DNA of 42,281 bases from Bacteroidales bacterium (GTDB taxonomy: Bacteria; Bacteroidota; Bacteroidia; Bacteroidales; UBA1402). The notes below the pieces were generated by a model. It was not told the DNA's origin. It was given only the letters and a program-made list of their open reading frames with translations, and made no database searches. Below, piece after piece: positions 8,833-17,783 of this stretch. How positions within the stretch are numbered: the first letter of the stretch is position 1; each line of letters starts with the position of its first letter. Location of the stretch: positions 1-42,281 of the forward strand of contig JAFSRR010000097.1 of assembly GCA_017446025.1 (NCBI GenBank). The letters run 5' to 3'. A program made the position numbers and the translations under genes.

Positions 8833-9453
8833 ATGCCAGGATTGATTGGAAAAAAAGTCGGCATGACGTCCGTCTTCAGTGCTGATGGAAAGAACATTCC
8901 ATGCACTGTTATTGAAGCCGGTCCCTGTGTTGTTGCTCAGATCAAGACGGTTGAGACTGACGGCTACGAAGCCGTGCAGCTGGGCTTTGAAGAAAAAAGC
9001 GAAAAGCACACCAACCGTGCTGAGAAAGGCCATTTTGACAAGGCTGGAGTAGCTCCTCAGAGACATCTGGTTGAGTTCGAAGGTTTCGGCTTTGAGCTGA
9101 AGGCCGGTGACAAGATCACCGTTGACCAGCTCTTTGAGGCCGGTGAGGAGGTAGATGTTATCGGTACCTCCAAAGGTAAGGGATTTCAGGGCGTTGTTAA
9201 ACGCCATGGTTTCCAAGGTGTAGGCGGTCAGACCCATGGTCAGCACAACCGTCTTCGTCACCCGGGTTCTATGGGTGCTTCTTCGTGGCCCTCACGCGTG
9301 TTCAAGGGCATGCGCATGGCCGGACGTACAGGTGGTGAACGTGTCACCGTTCAGAATCTGGATGTAATTAAGGTGATTCCCGAACACAACCTCTTGCTGG
9401 TCAAGGGTTCTGTTCCCGGAGCAAAAGGTTCAATCGTCATTATTGAGAAGTAA
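8833..9453 (+). CDS. rplC: 50S ribosomal protein L3 (uL3)
   Basis: A 206-residue large-subunit assembly initiator reaching the peptidyl-transferase centre. Recognised from [15 protein letters not shown] at the start and the central loop [17 protein letters not shown] with the following [21 protein letters not shown] segment (quoted here only in part). Normal length. rplD starts 2 bases after the stop. Confidence 0.97.
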   Translation: MPGLIGKKVGMTSVFSADGKNIPCTVIEAGPCVVAQIKTVETDGYEAVQLGFEEKSEKHTNRAEKGHFDKAGVAPQRHLVEFEGFGFELKAGDKITVDQLFEAGEEVDVIGTSKGKGFQGVVKRHGFQGVGGQTHGQHNRLRHPGSMGASSWPSRVFKGMRMAGRTGGERVTVQNLDVIKVIPEHNLLLVKGSVPGAKGSIVIIEK

Positions 9454-9455
9454 TT

Positions 9456-10085
9456 ATGGAACTGAGTGTATTTAATATCAAAGGAGAAGACACCGGTCGC
9501 AAGATCACTCTGAGTGACTCGGTGTTTGGCATTGAACCCAATGACCACGTCCTGTGGCTGGCTGTCAAGCAGCATCTGGCCAACAAGCGTCAGGGAACCC
9601 ACAAGTCGAAACAGCGTAGCGAAATCTCCGGTTCGACCAAGAAGCTCGGTCGTCAGAAAGGTGGCGGCGGTGCCCGTCATGGTGACATCAACTCGCCCGT
9701 CATGGTCGGTGGTGGCCGCGTGTTCGGTCCTGTGCCCCGTGACTACGGCTTCAAGCTGAACAAGAAGGTGAAAGCGCTGGCCCGTAAGTCTGCCTTGACC
9801 TACAAGGCTCAGGACAGTGCCATCAAGGTGGTTGAAGATTTTGCTTTCGAGGCTCCGAAGACCAAGGATTTCGTTGCCCTGATCAAGAATTTGCAACTTC
9901 CTGAAAAAAAGATAGTTTTGGTATTGTCAGAACAAAATAAAAACGTATATTTGTCGGCTCGTAATTTGCCGAAAGTAGAAGTTATAACGGTTTCTGAATT
10001 AGATACTTATACAATCATGTCGGCTAATTCTCTCGTGCTGTCGGAAGGTTCTGTCGCCGCAGTCGAGGGCGTTTTTAATGCATAA
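9456..10085 (+). CDS. rplD: 50S ribosomal protein L4 (uL4)
   Basis: A 209-residue protein lining the peptide exit tunnel. It has the conserved extended loop ([18 protein letters not shown] and [16 protein letters not shown]). In E. coli L4 also represses its own operon; no such leader is visible here. Codon use changes sharply from about 9898 to 10015: AT-rich codons (ATA, TTG, GTA, TTA, AAT) replace the GC-rich ones used before and after. This stretch carries a consensus promoter (9923-9953). The protein still reads as normal L4. Confidence 0.96.
   Translation: MELSVFNIKGEDTGRKITLSDSVFGIEPNDHVLWLAVKQHLANKRQGTHKSKQRSEISGSTKKLGRQKGGGGARHGDINSPVMVGGGRVFGPVPRDYGFKLNKKVKALARKSALTYKAQDSAIKVVEDFAFEAPKTKDFVALIKNLQLPEKKIVLVLSEQNKNVYLSARNLPKVEVITVSELDTYTIMSANSLVLSEGSVAAVEGVFNA
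9923..9953 (+). promoter_or_regulatory. Candidate internal promoter in rplD
   Basis: TATATTTG at 9946-9953 matches TAnnTTTG exactly. ATTG at 9923-9926, 19 bases upstream, matches three of the four -33 bases. It lies in the only markedly AT-rich stretch of rplD and would give transcripts starting near 9960, ahead of rplW and the rest of the S10/spc genes. Confidence 0.5.
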
Positions 10086-10098
10086 GGAGAACAAGACA

Positions 10099-10389
10099 AT
10101 GGGAATTATTATTAAACCTATCGTAACTGAAAAGATGACGGCTGTCTCTGAGAAGATGGCCCGTTATGGTTTCCGTGTGCAGCCGGAGGCAAACAAGCTG
10201 GAAATCGCCAAGGAGGTAGAGCGCCTGTATAATGTCACTGTGGTCAGTGTCAATACGGCCAACTATCGTCCCAAAAACAAGAACCGCTACACCAAGGGCG
10301 GTTTGATCAAGGGTAAGACGTCTGCGTTCAAAAAGGCCGTGGTCACTTTGAAGGAAGGCGATGTTATTGATTTTTATAGCAATCTATAA
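10099..10389 (+). CDS. rplW: 50S ribosomal protein L23 (uL23)
   Basis: A 96-residue protein at the tunnel exit, where trigger factor and SRP dock. It starts [14 protein letters not shown] and ends [11 protein letters not shown]. An in-frame ATG at 10078 would overlap rplD. The ATG at 10099 follows an AAGGAGAAC ribosome-binding site and gives the family-length N-terminus, so it is chosen. Confidence 0.96.
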   Translation: MGIIIKPIVTEKMTAVSEKMARYGFRVQPEANKLEIAKEVERLYNVTVVSVNTANYRPKNKNRYTKGGLIKGKTSAFKKAVVTLKEGDVIDFYSNL

Positions 10390-10394
10390 GTAAA

Positions 10395-11219
10395 ATGGCA
10401 GTACGTAAATTCAAGCCCACAACACCTGGGCAGAGACATAAGGTTATCGGTGCCTTCGAAAACATCACTGCTTCGGCACCGGAGAAATCTCTTGTTTACG
10501 GATTGAGAAAATCCGGTGGACGCAACAATTCTGGTAAGATGACCATGCGCTACATGGGCGGCGGTCACAAGAGAAAATTCCGTTTCATCGATTTCAAGAG
10601 AAATAAATTTGGTGTTCCTGCAACTGTCAAGACGATCGAGTACGACCCCAACCGTTCGGCCCGCATCGCTTTGCTGTATTATGCAGATGGTGAGAAAGCC
10701 TATATTATCGCTCCGGATGGACTGCAGCCCGGTCAGGTGCTGATGTCCGGCGAAAACGCCGCTCCCGAAGTAGGTAATGCGCTTCCCTTGAAGAATATCC
10801 CTGTTGGTACAGTGATTCATAATATTGAACTGCGTCCGGGTCAGGGTGCCAAGATGGTTCGCTCGGCTGGTACGTTTGCACAGCTGGTCTCGAAAGAGGA
10901 CGACTATGCAATCATCCGTATGCCTTCGGGTGAAACCCGCAAGATCCTGGCAACCTGTCTGGCTACCGTCGGCAGTGTCGGCAACTCCGACCATGGTCTG
11001 GAAAGCCGTGGCAAGGCCGGTGCTTCGAGATGGGTCGGTCGTCGTCCGAGAAACCGTGGTGTGGTCATGAACCCTGTCGATCACCCGATGGGTGGTGGTG
11101 AAGGCCGTGCTTCCGGTGGTCATCCGAGATCCCGCAAGGGCTTGTTGGCAAAGGGCTTGAGAACAAGAGCTCCCAAGAAACTGTCGAACAAGTATATTAT
11201 TGAAAGAAGAAAGAAATAA
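10395..11219 (+). CDS. rplB: 50S ribosomal protein L2 (uL2)
   Basis: A 274-residue protein essential for subunit joining and peptidyl transfer. It carries the conserved [17 protein letters not shown] loop near residue 45 and the C-terminal [15 protein letters not shown] motif with the universally conserved His of the HPMGGGEG segment. rplW lies 5 bases upstream and rpsS 15 bases downstream. Confidence 0.98.
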   Translation: MAVRKFKPTTPGQRHKVIGAFENITASAPEKSLVYGLRKSGGRNNSGKMTMRYMGGGHKRKFRFIDFKRNKFGVPATVKTIEYDPNRSARIALLYYADGEKAYIIAPDGLQPGQVLMSGENAAPEVGNALPLKNIPVGTVIHNIELRPGQGAKMVRSAGTFAQLVSKEDDYAIIRMPSGETRKILATCLATVGSVGNSDHGLESRGKAGASRWVGRRPRNRGVVMNPVDHPMGGGEGRASGGHPRSRKGLLAKGLRTRAPKKLSNKYIIERRKK

Positions 11220-11234
11220 TAAAGCAGTAGTATT

Positions 11235-11501
11235 ATGAGTCGTTCATTGAAGAAAGGACCGTTTATCAGCACCAGATTGGAGAACAGGATTCTGGCCATG
11301 AATGAATCCGGCAAGAAGAGTGTCGTCAAGACCTGGTCGCGTGCTTCTATGATCTCTCCCGATTTCGTAGGTCACACCATCGCGGTTCATAATGGAAACA
11401 AATTTATTCCGGTGTACGTCACCGAAAACATGGTCGGACACAAGCTGGGTGAATTCGCTCCCACGCGCACGTTCAGAGGCCATAGTGGAAACAGAAAATA
11501 A
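11235..11501 (+). CDS. rpsS: 30S ribosomal protein S19 (uS19)
   Basis: An 88-residue 30S head protein that forms a complex with S13. Typical elements are [11 protein letters not shown] at the start, the [17 protein letters not shown] core and the [16 protein letters not shown]-terminus. Confidence 0.97.
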   Translation: MSRSLKKGPFISTRLENRILAMNESGKKSVVKTWSRASMISPDFVGHTIAVHNGNKFIPVYVTENMVGHKLGEFAPTRTFRGHSGNRK

Positions 11502-11516
11502 AAAAAGAAATAAACA

Positions 11517-11948
11517 ATGGGTGCAAGAAAAAGAATAGCAGCAGACGCAAGGAAAGAAGCCTTGAAGTCGATGTATTTTGCCAAATTGAATGGTGTTCCC
11601 ACATCACCTCGTAAGATGCGTCTGGTTGCCGATATGATCCGCGGTAAGGAAGTCTTCCTCGCGCTGGGCATGCTGAAGTTCTCGAACAAGGACGCTGCCG
11701 CCCGCATGGAGAAACTGCTTCGTTCCGCCATATCCAACTGGGAACAGAAGAATGAGCGCAAGGCAGAAGCCGGCGAACTCTATGTCAGTGAGATCAAGGT
11801 CGATTCAGCCATGATGCTGAAGCGTCTGCGTCCGGCTCCTCAGGGCCGCGGCTACAGAATCCGCAAGCGTTCGAACCATGTTACTTTGGCCGTTGATACG
11901 ATCAAGAAAGAAGTAGTTAACGAGAATACTAACGAACAAAATTCATAA
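11517..11948 (+). CDS. rplV: 50S ribosomal protein L22 (uL22)
   Basis: A 143-residue protein with a beta-hairpin reaching into the exit tunnel, where macrolide resistance changes occur in other species. Conserved parts are [30 protein letters not shown] and [19 protein letters not shown]. It ends in a short Asn/Glu-rich tail. rpsC starts 4 bases after the stop. Confidence 0.97.
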   Translation: MGARKRIAADARKEALKSMYFAKLNGVPTSPRKMRLVADMIRGKEVFLALGMLKFSNKDAAARMEKLLRSAISNWEQKNERKAEAGELYVSEIKVDSAMMLKRLRPAPQGRGYRIRKRSNHVTLAVDTIKKEVVNENTNEQNS

Positions 11949-11952
11949 CCAA

Positions 11953-12696
11953 ATGGGACAGAAAGTAAATCCGGTAAGTAACCGTTTAGGTATCATCAAA
12001 GGTTGGGATTCCAACTGGTACGGTGGTGATAACTATGGAGATACCTTGTTGGAGGACAGCAAGATACGTAAGTATCTGAACGCCCGTTTGGCTAAGGCAA
12101 GTGTTTCTCGTATTGTCATTGAGCGTACCTTGAAACTGGTCACCATCACCGTTTGCACGGCCCGTCCCGGTATCATCATCGGCAAGGGCGGCCAGGAAGT
12201 GGACAAGCTCAAGGAAGAACTCAAGAAGATCACCGACAAGGACGTACAGATCAATATTTTTGAAATCAAGCGTCCCGAACTGGATGCCGTGATCGTCGCC
12301 AACAACATCGCCCGTCAGATCGAAGGCAAGATTGCCTACCGTCGTGCTGTCAAGATGGCTGTGGCCTCGACCATGCGTATGGGTGCCGAGGGTATCAAGG
12401 TGCTGGTTTCCGGTCGTCTGAACGGTGCTGAAATTGCCCGTTCCGAGATGTACAAGGAAGGCCGTACCCCGCTGCATACCTTCCGTGCCGACATCGACTA
12501 CGCTCAGGCTGAAGCCCTGACCAAGGTCGGTCTGATCGGTATCAAGGTCTGGATCTGCCGTGGCGAAATCTATGGCAAGGTCGATCTGGCTCCCCAGTTT
12601 ACGGCATTCAAGGAAACCGGTCGCGGTGGCAACACCGGCGAGCGTCGTGACGACCGCCGTGGTTTCCGCAAGAAAAAAAGTAGTAATAACCGATAA
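11953..12696 (+). CDS. rpsC: 30S ribosomal protein S3 (uS3)
   Basis: A 247-residue protein at the mRNA entry channel with helicase-like function. The N-terminal KH domain has the GxxG loop in [15 protein letters not shown], followed by the S3 C-terminal domain ([20 protein letters not shown], and HTFRADIDY). It ends with a basic Arg/Lys/Ser tail. Confidence 0.97.
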   Translation: MGQKVNPVSNRLGIIKGWDSNWYGGDNYGDTLLEDSKIRKYLNARLAKASVSRIVIERTLKLVTITVCTARPGIIIGKGGQEVDKLKEELKKITDKDVQINIFEIKRPELDAVIVANNIARQIEGKIAYRRAVKMAVASTMRMGAEGIKVLVSGRLNGAEIARSEMYKEGRTPLHTFRADIDYAQAEALTKVGLIGIKVWICRGEIYGKVDLAPQFTAFKETGRGGNTGERRDDRRGFRKKKSSNNR

Positions 12697-12708
12697 CAGA
12701 TACGCAAG

Positions 12709-13140
12709 ATGTTACAACCGAAAAGAACAAAATTCAGAAGACCGCAAAAGGGCCGCATGAAAGGTATGGCCCAGCGTGGTAACCAATTGGCGTTCGGTTC
12801 TTTTGGAATAAAAACGTTGGAAAGCAAATGGATTACCGCTCCGCAGATTGAGGCTGCCCGTATCGCAGTAACCCGTTATATGCAGCGCCAGGGACAGATC
12901 TGGATCCGTATTTTCCCGGATAAGCCCTTTACCAAGAAACCGGCTGAAGTACGTATGGGTAAAGGTAAAGGTTCGCCCGAAGGATTTGTGGCTCCCGTCA
13001 CTCCCGGCCGCATCCTCATCGAAGTGGAAGGTGTTTCGTTTGAAATCGCCCAGGAAGCTTTGCGCCTGGCCGCCCAGAAACTTCCGGTCAAGACCAAGTT
13101 CGTTGTGAGACGAGACTATGATGAATCTCAAAATGTATAA
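12709..13140 (+). CDS. rplP: 50S ribosomal protein L16 (uL16)
   Basis: A 143-residue protein near the A site that helps position tRNA. Shows [19 protein letters not shown] at the start, the [20 protein letters not shown] loop, and the Arg-bearing [10 protein letters not shown] segment that is a target of ribosomal oxygenases in some bacteria. Confidence 0.97.
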   Translation: MLQPKRTKFRRPQKGRMKGMAQRGNQLAFGSFGIKTLESKWITAPQIEAARIAVTRYMQRQGQIWIRIFPDKPFTKKPAEVRMGKGKGSPEGFVAPVTPGRILIEVEGVSFEIAQEALRLAAQKLPVKTKFVVRRDYDESQNV

Positions 13141-13145
13141 GCCTT

Positions 13146-13349
13146 ATGAAGATCAAAGAAGTTAGAGAATTGACGACCAAGGAAATCTTGGAACGTATCG
13201 ATGCAGAAACTGCTCGCTTGAGCTCTTTGAAACTGCAGCACAGCATCTCTCCTCTGGACAATCCCATGCAGATCAAGGATGCACGTCGGCTTATTGCACG
13301 TTTGAAGACCGTGTTGGAAGAAAGAAGTAATCAAGAACAAGCTAATTAA
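13146..13349 (+). CDS. rpmC: 50S ribosomal protein L29 (uL29)
   Basis: A 67-residue two-helix protein near the exit tunnel. It starts [19 protein letters not shown] and has the conserved [19 protein letters not shown] helix. It sits between rplP (5 bases) and rpsQ (8 bases), the standard S10 order. Confidence 0.95.
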   Translation: MKIKEVRELTTKEILERIDAETARLSSLKLQHSISPLDNPMQIKDARRLIARLKTVLEERSNQEQAN

Positions 13350-13357
13350 TAAGTCTG

Positions 13358-13612
13358 ATGGAAAGAAATTTAAGAAAAGAAAGACTGGGTGTGGTCGTTA
13401 GCAACAAGGGCGACAAGTCTGTCGTGGTTGCTGCTAAGTTCAAAGAGAAACATCCGATCTACGGCAAGTTCGTCAGCAAGACCAAGAAGTACTATGCACA
13501 TGACGAAAACAATGATTGCAACGTCGGCGATACCGTGCGCATCATGGAGACCCGTCCGTTGAGCAAGACCAAAAGATGGAGATTAGTTGAAATCGTTGAA
13601 AGAGCTAAATAA
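13358..13612 (+). CDS. rpsQ: 30S ribosomal protein S17 (uS17)
   Basis: An 84-residue OB-fold primary 16S rRNA binder. It carries the [19 protein letters not shown] strand pair, the [19 protein letters not shown] segment and the [16 protein letters not shown] end. It closes the S10 group. Confidence 0.96.
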   Translation: MERNLRKERLGVVVSNKGDKSVVVAAKFKEKHPIYGKFVSKTKKYYAHDENNDCNVGDTVRIMETRPLSKTKRWRLVEIVERAK

Positions 13613-13614
13613 TC

Positions 13615-13980
13615 ATGATACAGACAGAGACTAGGCTGAATGTAGCCGACAACAGTGGTGCAAAAGAAGTGCTTTGTATCCGTGTACTGGGCGGTACGAA
13701 GAAACGCTATGCAACCGTAGGTGACATTATCGTAGTAGCGGTAAAGAAGGTCATCCCCTCCAGTGATATGAAGAAAGGTGTCGTCTCGAAGGCTGTCGTG
13801 GTTCGTACGAAGAAAGAAATCAAGCGTGCCGACGGCTCTTACATCCGTTTCGACGACAATGCCTGTGTTATGCTGACCAATGCCGATGAACTTCGCGGCA
13901 GCCGTATCTTCGGTCCGGTAGCCCGTGAGCTTCGTGCAACGAACATGAAAATTGTTTCTTTGGCTCCGGAAGTACTTTAA
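13615..13980 (+). CDS. rplN: 50S ribosomal protein L14 (uL14)
   Basis: A 121-residue protein at the subunit interface and the docking site of the silencing factor RsfS. It starts [19 protein letters not shown] and ends in the family pattern [11 protein letters not shown]. First gene of the spc group, 2 bases after rpsQ. Confidence 0.97.
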   Translation: MIQTETRLNVADNSGAKEVLCIRVLGGTKKRYATVGDIIVVAVKKVIPSSDMKKGVVSKAVVVRTKKEIKRADGSYIRFDDNACVMLTNADELRGSRIFGPVARELRATNMKIVSLAPEVL

Positions 13981-14001
13981 TTAACAGAAACAAATCAAGT
14001 C

Positions 14002-14322
14002 ATGAGTAAGTTACATATTAAGAAAGGCGATACCGTTTACGTTAATGCCGGCGAAGACAAGGGCAAAACCGGTCGGGTGCTGAGCGTGGACGTTGACAAG
14101 AAACGTGCTATCGTAGAAGGTATCAACATGGTATCGAAGCATACCAAGCCTAATGCAAAGAGTCCCCAGGGCGGCATCCTGAAACAGGAAGCCCCGATCC
14201 ACATCTCGAATCTGAACCCGGTAGATCCGAAGACCGGCAAGCCGACCCGCATCGGCCGTGTTCGCAATGAGGAGGGTAAATTAGTTCGTGTATCCAAAAT
14301 TTCAGGAGAGGAGATCAAATAA
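14002..14322 (+). CDS. rplX: 50S ribosomal protein L24 (uL24)
   Basis: A 106-residue assembly initiator with an N-terminal KOW motif ([20 protein letters not shown]) and the conserved [12 protein letters not shown] segment. Its TAA stop overlaps the rplE ATG by one base (TAATG), suggesting translational coupling. Confidence 0.97.
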   Translation: MSKLHIKKGDTVYVNAGEDKGKTGRVLSVDVDKKRAIVEGINMVSKHTKPNAKSPQGGILKQEAPIHISNLNPVDPKTGKPTRIGRVRNEEGKLVRVSKISGEEIK

Positions 14323-14876
14323 TGAATACAGCAAGTCTGAAACAAGATTATAAGGAACGTATCGTTCCGTTGTTGACCAAGGAATTTGGTTACCATACGG
14401 TGATGCAGGTGCCCAAGCTCAAGAAGATCGTCATCAACCAGGGTCTGGGTATCGCAGTGGCCGACAAGAAGATCATCGACACTGCTATTGCAGAACTGAC
14501 GGCCATTACCGGTCAGAAAGCTGTGGCTACCATCTCGCGCAAGGATATCGCCAACTTCAAGTTGCGTAAGAAAATGCCCGTGGGTGTGATGGTTACACTG
14601 CGTCGTGAGCAGATGTATGAGTTCCTCGAGCGTCTGGTACGCGTGGCCCTGCCCCGTATCCGCGACTTCAAGGGTATCGAAGGTCGTCTGGACGGCCGCG
14701 GCAACTACACGCTGGGTATCCAGGAACAGATCATCTTCCCTGAAATCAACATCGACAACATCGAGCGTCTGATGGGTATGAACATTACGATGGTTACCAG
14801 TGCAAAAACCGACGAAGAAGGCTACGCCCTGCTTCGCGAATTCGGTCTGCCTTTTAAGAACAACAAAAACAATTGA
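14322..14876 (+). CDS. rplE: 50S ribosomal protein L5 (uL5)
   Basis: A 184-residue central-protuberance protein binding 5S rRNA and contacting P-site tRNA. Shows [19 protein letters not shown], the [20 protein letters not shown] helix, and [12 protein letters not shown]. The start overlaps the rplX stop by one base. Confidence 0.97.
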   Translation: MNTASLKQDYKERIVPLLTKEFGYHTVMQVPKLKKIVINQGLGIAVADKKIIDTAIAELTAITGQKAVATISRKDIANFKLRKKMPVGVMVTLRREQMYEFLERLVRVALPRIRDFKGIEGRLDGRGNYTLGIQEQIIFPEINIDNIERLMGMNITMVTSAKTDEEGYALLREFGLPFKNNKNN

Positions 14877-14880
14877 CGTT

Positions 14881-15150
14881 ATGGCAAAAGAATCAATGAA
14901 AGCCCGCGAGGTAAGACGTGCTTACCTGATTGCCCGTTATGCCGAGAAGAGAAAACAACTCAAGGCCGATGGTAATTACGAAGCACTGCAAGACCTGCCC
15001 AAGAACTCTTGTCCGACACGTATCCACAACCGTTGCAAAATGACCGGTCGTCCCAAAGGATACATCAGACAGTTCGGTATTTCGCGTATTCAGTTCCGTG
15101 AAATGGCATCCAAAGGTCTTATCCCCGGTGTCAAGAAGGCTAGCTGGTAA
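14881..15150 (+). CDS. rpsN: 30S ribosomal protein S14, zinc-free form (uS14)
   Basis: An 89-residue 30S head protein. Its length and only two Cys residues (CPTRIHNRC), lacking the paired CxxC of the short form, identify the zinc-independent class. It ends [11 protein letters not shown]. An in-frame ATG upstream at 14800 lies inside rplE and is rejected; 14881 begins [13 protein letters not shown], the usual start. Confidence 0.97.
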   Translation: MAKESMKAREVRRAYLIARYAEKRKQLKADGNYEALQDLPKNSCPTRIHNRCKMTGRPKGYIRQFGISRIQFREMASKGLIPGVKKASW

Positions 15151-15225
15151 AAAGAGGCAAGTGATTTCTATCACATAAGTGTTAAATATTGTCCGGAACA
15201 GCCGGATCAATTTAAATCAAAGTTT
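15151..15225 (+). promoter_or_regulatory. Structured rpsN-rpsH spacer
   Basis: A 75-base spacer with two hairpins: GTGAT/ATCAC around a TTCT loop near 15160-15175, and a 9-bp stem with one bulged T at 15188-15211 (ATTGTCCGG with CCGGA-T-CAAT, loop AACAG). No T-run follows, so it is not a terminator. It lies just before the gene for S8, the spc autoregulator in E. coli, so an S8-binding site is possible but unproven. Confidence 0.35.
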
Positions 15226-15624
15226 ATGACAGATCCTATTGCAGATTATCTGACAAGATTGCGGAACGCTATCCAGGCCAACCACAGAGTCGTGGACGTT
15301 CCTGCATCGAACCTGAAAAAAGAGATCACCAAGATCCTTTTTCAGAAGGGTTATATCCTGAACTACAAGTTCGAGGATGAGGTCGGCCCCCAGGGCAACA
15401 TCAAGATTGCCTTGAAATACGACCCGGTGACCAAGGTCAACGCCATCAAGTCGTTGACGCGTGTTTCCAAACCCGGTCTTCGCCACTATGTCGGCTATCG
15501 TGAGATGCCGCGCGTGCTGAACGGACTGGGCATCGCCATTCTTTCCACTTCCAAGGGCGTGATGACCGACAAGGAAGCCAAGGAGCAGAAACTGGGCGGT
15601 GAAGTTTTGTGTTTCGTCTATTAA
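15226..15624 (+). CDS. rpsH: 30S ribosomal protein S8 (uS8)
   Basis: A 132-residue primary 16S rRNA binder, which in E. coli also represses the spc operon. It starts MTDPIADYLTRLRNA and ends with the conserved LSTSKGVMTDKEAKEQKLGG segment and GEVLCFVY. Confidence 0.97.
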   Translation: MTDPIADYLTRLRNAIQANHRVVDVPASNLKKEITKILFQKGYILNYKFEDEVGPQGNIKIALKYDPVTKVNAIKSLTRVSKPGLRHYVGYREMPRVLNGLGIAILSTSKGVMTDKEAKEQKLGGEVLCFVY

Positions 15625-15642
15625 TTAAGGGAGGAGAAGATT

Positions 15643-16200
15643 ATGTCAAGAATAGGAAAATTGCCCATCGCTCTTCCTCAAGGTGTCAGCATTACCGTTG
15701 ACGGTAACAATGTGGTAACGGTCAAGGGCCCGAAGGGTACCCTTTCGCAGGCTGTCAATCCCGACATCACTGTCAAGGTTGAAGACGGTCATATTGCACT
15801 GAGCCGTCCCACTGACGATAAAGAACATCGTTCTTTGCATGGTTTGTATCGTGCGTTGATTCATAATATGGTTGTTGGCGTTTCCGAAGGTTTCAAGAAA
15901 TCACAGGAACTGGTCGGCGTGGGCTATCGTGCCACCAGCGAAGGTCAGATCCTGAAGCTCGCCCTGGGTTACACCCATGAAATCTGGCTTTGCCTCCCCG
16001 ATGAGGTCAAGGTGCAGACGGTGACCGAAAGAAACAAAAACCCGATGATTTATTTGGAGTCCTGTGACAAGCAGCTGCTGGGCCAGGTATGTGCCAAGAT
16101 CCGTTCCTTCCGCAAGCCTGAACCTTACAAGGGCAAGGGTATCCGCTTCGAAGGTGAATACGTTCGTCGTAAAGCGGGCAAGTCGGCTGCTAAGAAATAA
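15643..16200 (+). CDS. rplF: 50S ribosomal protein L6 (uL6)
   Basis: A 185-residue protein near the factor-binding site. Two L6 repeats are visible, with MSRIGKLPIALPQGVSI at the start, VGVGYRATSEGQILKLALGY in the middle, and RKPEPYKGKGIRFEGEYVRR near the end. It finishes with a Lys/Ala tail. Confidence 0.97.
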   Translation: MSRIGKLPIALPQGVSITVDGNNVVTVKGPKGTLSQAVNPDITVKVEDGHIALSRPTDDKEHRSLHGLYRALIHNMVVGVSEGFKKSQELVGVGYRATSEGQILKLALGYTHEIWLCLPDEVKVQTVTERNKNPMIYLESCDKQLLGQVCAKIRSFRKPEPYKGKGIRFEGEYVRRKAGKSAAKK

Positions 16201-16222
16201 TCACTTTAATATTTCATAGATT

Positions 16223-16567
16223 ATGACAACGAAAGAAATAAGAAGAATAAAAATCAAAGCCCGTGTCCGCTCGAAAGTCTCCGGCACGGCTGAGATGCCC
16301 CGCATGACCGTTTTCAGAAGCAACAAGCAGATCTACGTGCAGTTTATCGACGACAAGGCCGGTAAGACCCTGGCTTCTGCCTCTTCGCTGAAACTGGAAG
16401 AGAAGGTCGGCAAGAAAGATCAGGCTGTCAAAGTCGGTGAAATGGCCGCCAAGAATGCCTTGGAAGCTGGTATCACCGCCGTGGTCTTCGACCGCAACGG
16501 CTACTTGTATCATGGTAGAATCAAAGAATTGGCTGATGCCGCACGCAAAGGCGGTCTTAAATTTTAA
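16223..16567 (+). CDS. rplR: 50S ribosomal protein L18 (uL18)
   Basis: A 114-residue 5S rRNA binder. It has a basic N-terminus, the [15 protein letters not shown] strand pair, and the C-terminal [20 protein letters not shown] motif. rpsE starts 5 bases after the stop. Confidence 0.97.
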   Translation: MTTKEIRRIKIKARVRSKVSGTAEMPRMTVFRSNKQIYVQFIDDKAGKTLASASSLKLEEKVGKKDQAVKVGEMAAKNALEAGITAVVFDRNGYLYHGRIKELADAARKGGLKF

Positions 16568-16572
16568 ACACT

Positions 16573-17091
16573 ATGGCAGGACAAATAAACAGAGTAAAGT
16601 CAACCAACGATCTGGAGTTGAAAGACAGACTGGTAGCTATCAATCGTGTGACCAAGGTGACCAAGGGCGGACGTGCTTTCAGTTTCGCAGCGATTGTCGT
16701 TGTCGGAAATGAAGACGGCGTTGTCGGCTACGGCCTGGGTAAAGCCGGTGAAGTTACCGCAGCCATTGCCAAGGGTGCCGAGGCTGCTAAGAAGAACCTG
16801 ATCCGTGTTCCTGTGCTGAAGGGTACCATCCCCCACGAACAGACCACCAAGTTCGGCGGTGCAGAAGTCATTCTGATCCCTGCTTCCCACGGTACCGGTC
16901 TGAAGGCCGGCGGTGCCATGCGTGCCGTCCTGGAGAGCGTCGGTATCACCGACGTGCTGGCCAAGAGCAAGGGTTCGTCCAACCCTCACAACCTGGTCAA
17001 AGCCACCATCAAGGCCCTGAGCGAAATGCGCGACGCCTATGCAGTGGCCAAAGCCCGTGGTATTTCCGTTGAACGTGTTTTTAAAGGATAA
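16573..17091 (+). CDS. rpsE: 30S ribosomal protein S5 (uS5)
   Basis: A 172-residue decoding-fidelity protein. The N-terminal dsRBD-like domain ([20 protein letters not shown]) and the C-terminal domain ([17 protein letters not shown], and [15 protein letters not shown]) are both present. It is followed by an AGGAGG-like ribosome-binding site for rpmD. Confidence 0.97.
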   Translation: MAGQINRVKSTNDLELKDRLVAINRVTKVTKGGRAFSFAAIVVVGNEDGVVGYGLGKAGEVTAAIAKGAEAAKKNLIRVPVLKGTIPHEQTTKFGGAEVILIPASHGTGLKAGGAMRAVLESVGITDVLAKSKGSSNPHNLVKATIKALSEMRDAYAVAKARGISVERVFKG

Positions 17092-17103
17092 GGAGGATTT
17101 TTT

Positions 17104-17283
17104 ATGGCAACTATCAAAATCAAGCAAGTCAAGAGCCGTATCGGTGCTCCCGCTGTTCAGAAAAGAACCCTGGATGCACTGGGCATCAAGAAAATGAATC
17201 AGATTGTAGAGCATGAAGCCACACCTGCTATCCTTGGTATGGTCGAAAAAGTAAAACACTTAGTGAAAATTGTGGAGGAATAA
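17104..17283 (+). CDS. rpmD: 50S ribosomal protein L30 (uL30)
   Basis: A 59-residue gene between rpsE and rplO, exactly where the spc operon has rpmD. The translation begins MATIKIKQVKSRIGAP, includes QKRTLDALGIKKMNQIVEH, and ends KHLVKIVEE, all typical of L30. The ATG follows AAGGAGGATTTTTT, one of the clearest Shine-Dalgarno-like sites in the operon. It is 12 bases after rpsE and 5 bases before rplO. Confidence 0.97.
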   Translation: MATIKIKQVKSRIGAPAVQKRTLDALGIKKMNQIVEHEATPAILGMVEKVKHLVKIVEE

Positions 17284-17288
17284 GCGTT

Positions 17289-17762
17289 ATGAATTTAAAT
17301 AATCTCAAACCTGCGGCTGGTTCAACCAAACCCCGCAAACGTATCGGTCGTGGTCCCGGTTCCGGCAGAGGCGGGACGTCAACCAGAGGTCACAAAGGCG
17401 CCAAGTCGAGATCCGGCTACAGTCGCAAGATCGGTTTTGAAGGCGGTCAGATGCCTCTGCAGCGTCGTCTGCCGAAGTTCGGCTTCAAGAACATCAACCG
17501 TATCGACTACAAGGCCATCAACATTTCCACCCTGCAGGCACTGGCCGACAAGGGCGTGACCAAGATCGACCTGGATGTTCTCCAGGAGGCCGGTTACATC
17601 TCAGCCACCCAGCTCGTCAAGATCCTGGGCAACGGCTCGCTGACGGCCAAGGTCGATGTCACCGCCAATGCTTTCTCGGCATCTGCCGTCAAGGCCATCG
17701 AGGCCGCCGGCGGTACGGCAACTGTCTATGGACGTGTGGCTGAAGAAGAAAACAACGACTGA
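17289..17762 (+). CDS. rplO: 50S ribosomal protein L15 (uL15)
   Basis: A 157-residue late-assembly protein. The N-terminal half is the flexible Gly/Arg-rich tail (RKRIGRGPGSGRGGTSTRGH) and FEGGQMPLQRRLPKFGF; the C-terminal half is the globular rRNA-binding domain. secY follows after 21 bases, the usual order. Confidence 0.97.
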   Translation: MNLNNLKPAAGSTKPRKRIGRGPGSGRGGTSTRGHKGAKSRSGYSRKIGFEGGQMPLQRRLPKFGFKNINRIDYKAINISTLQALADKGVTKIDLDVLQEAGYISATQLVKILGNGSLTAKVDVTANAFSASAVKAIEAAGGTATVYGRVAEEENND

Positions 17763-17783
17763 TAATTTTTAAAGAACAATCGA

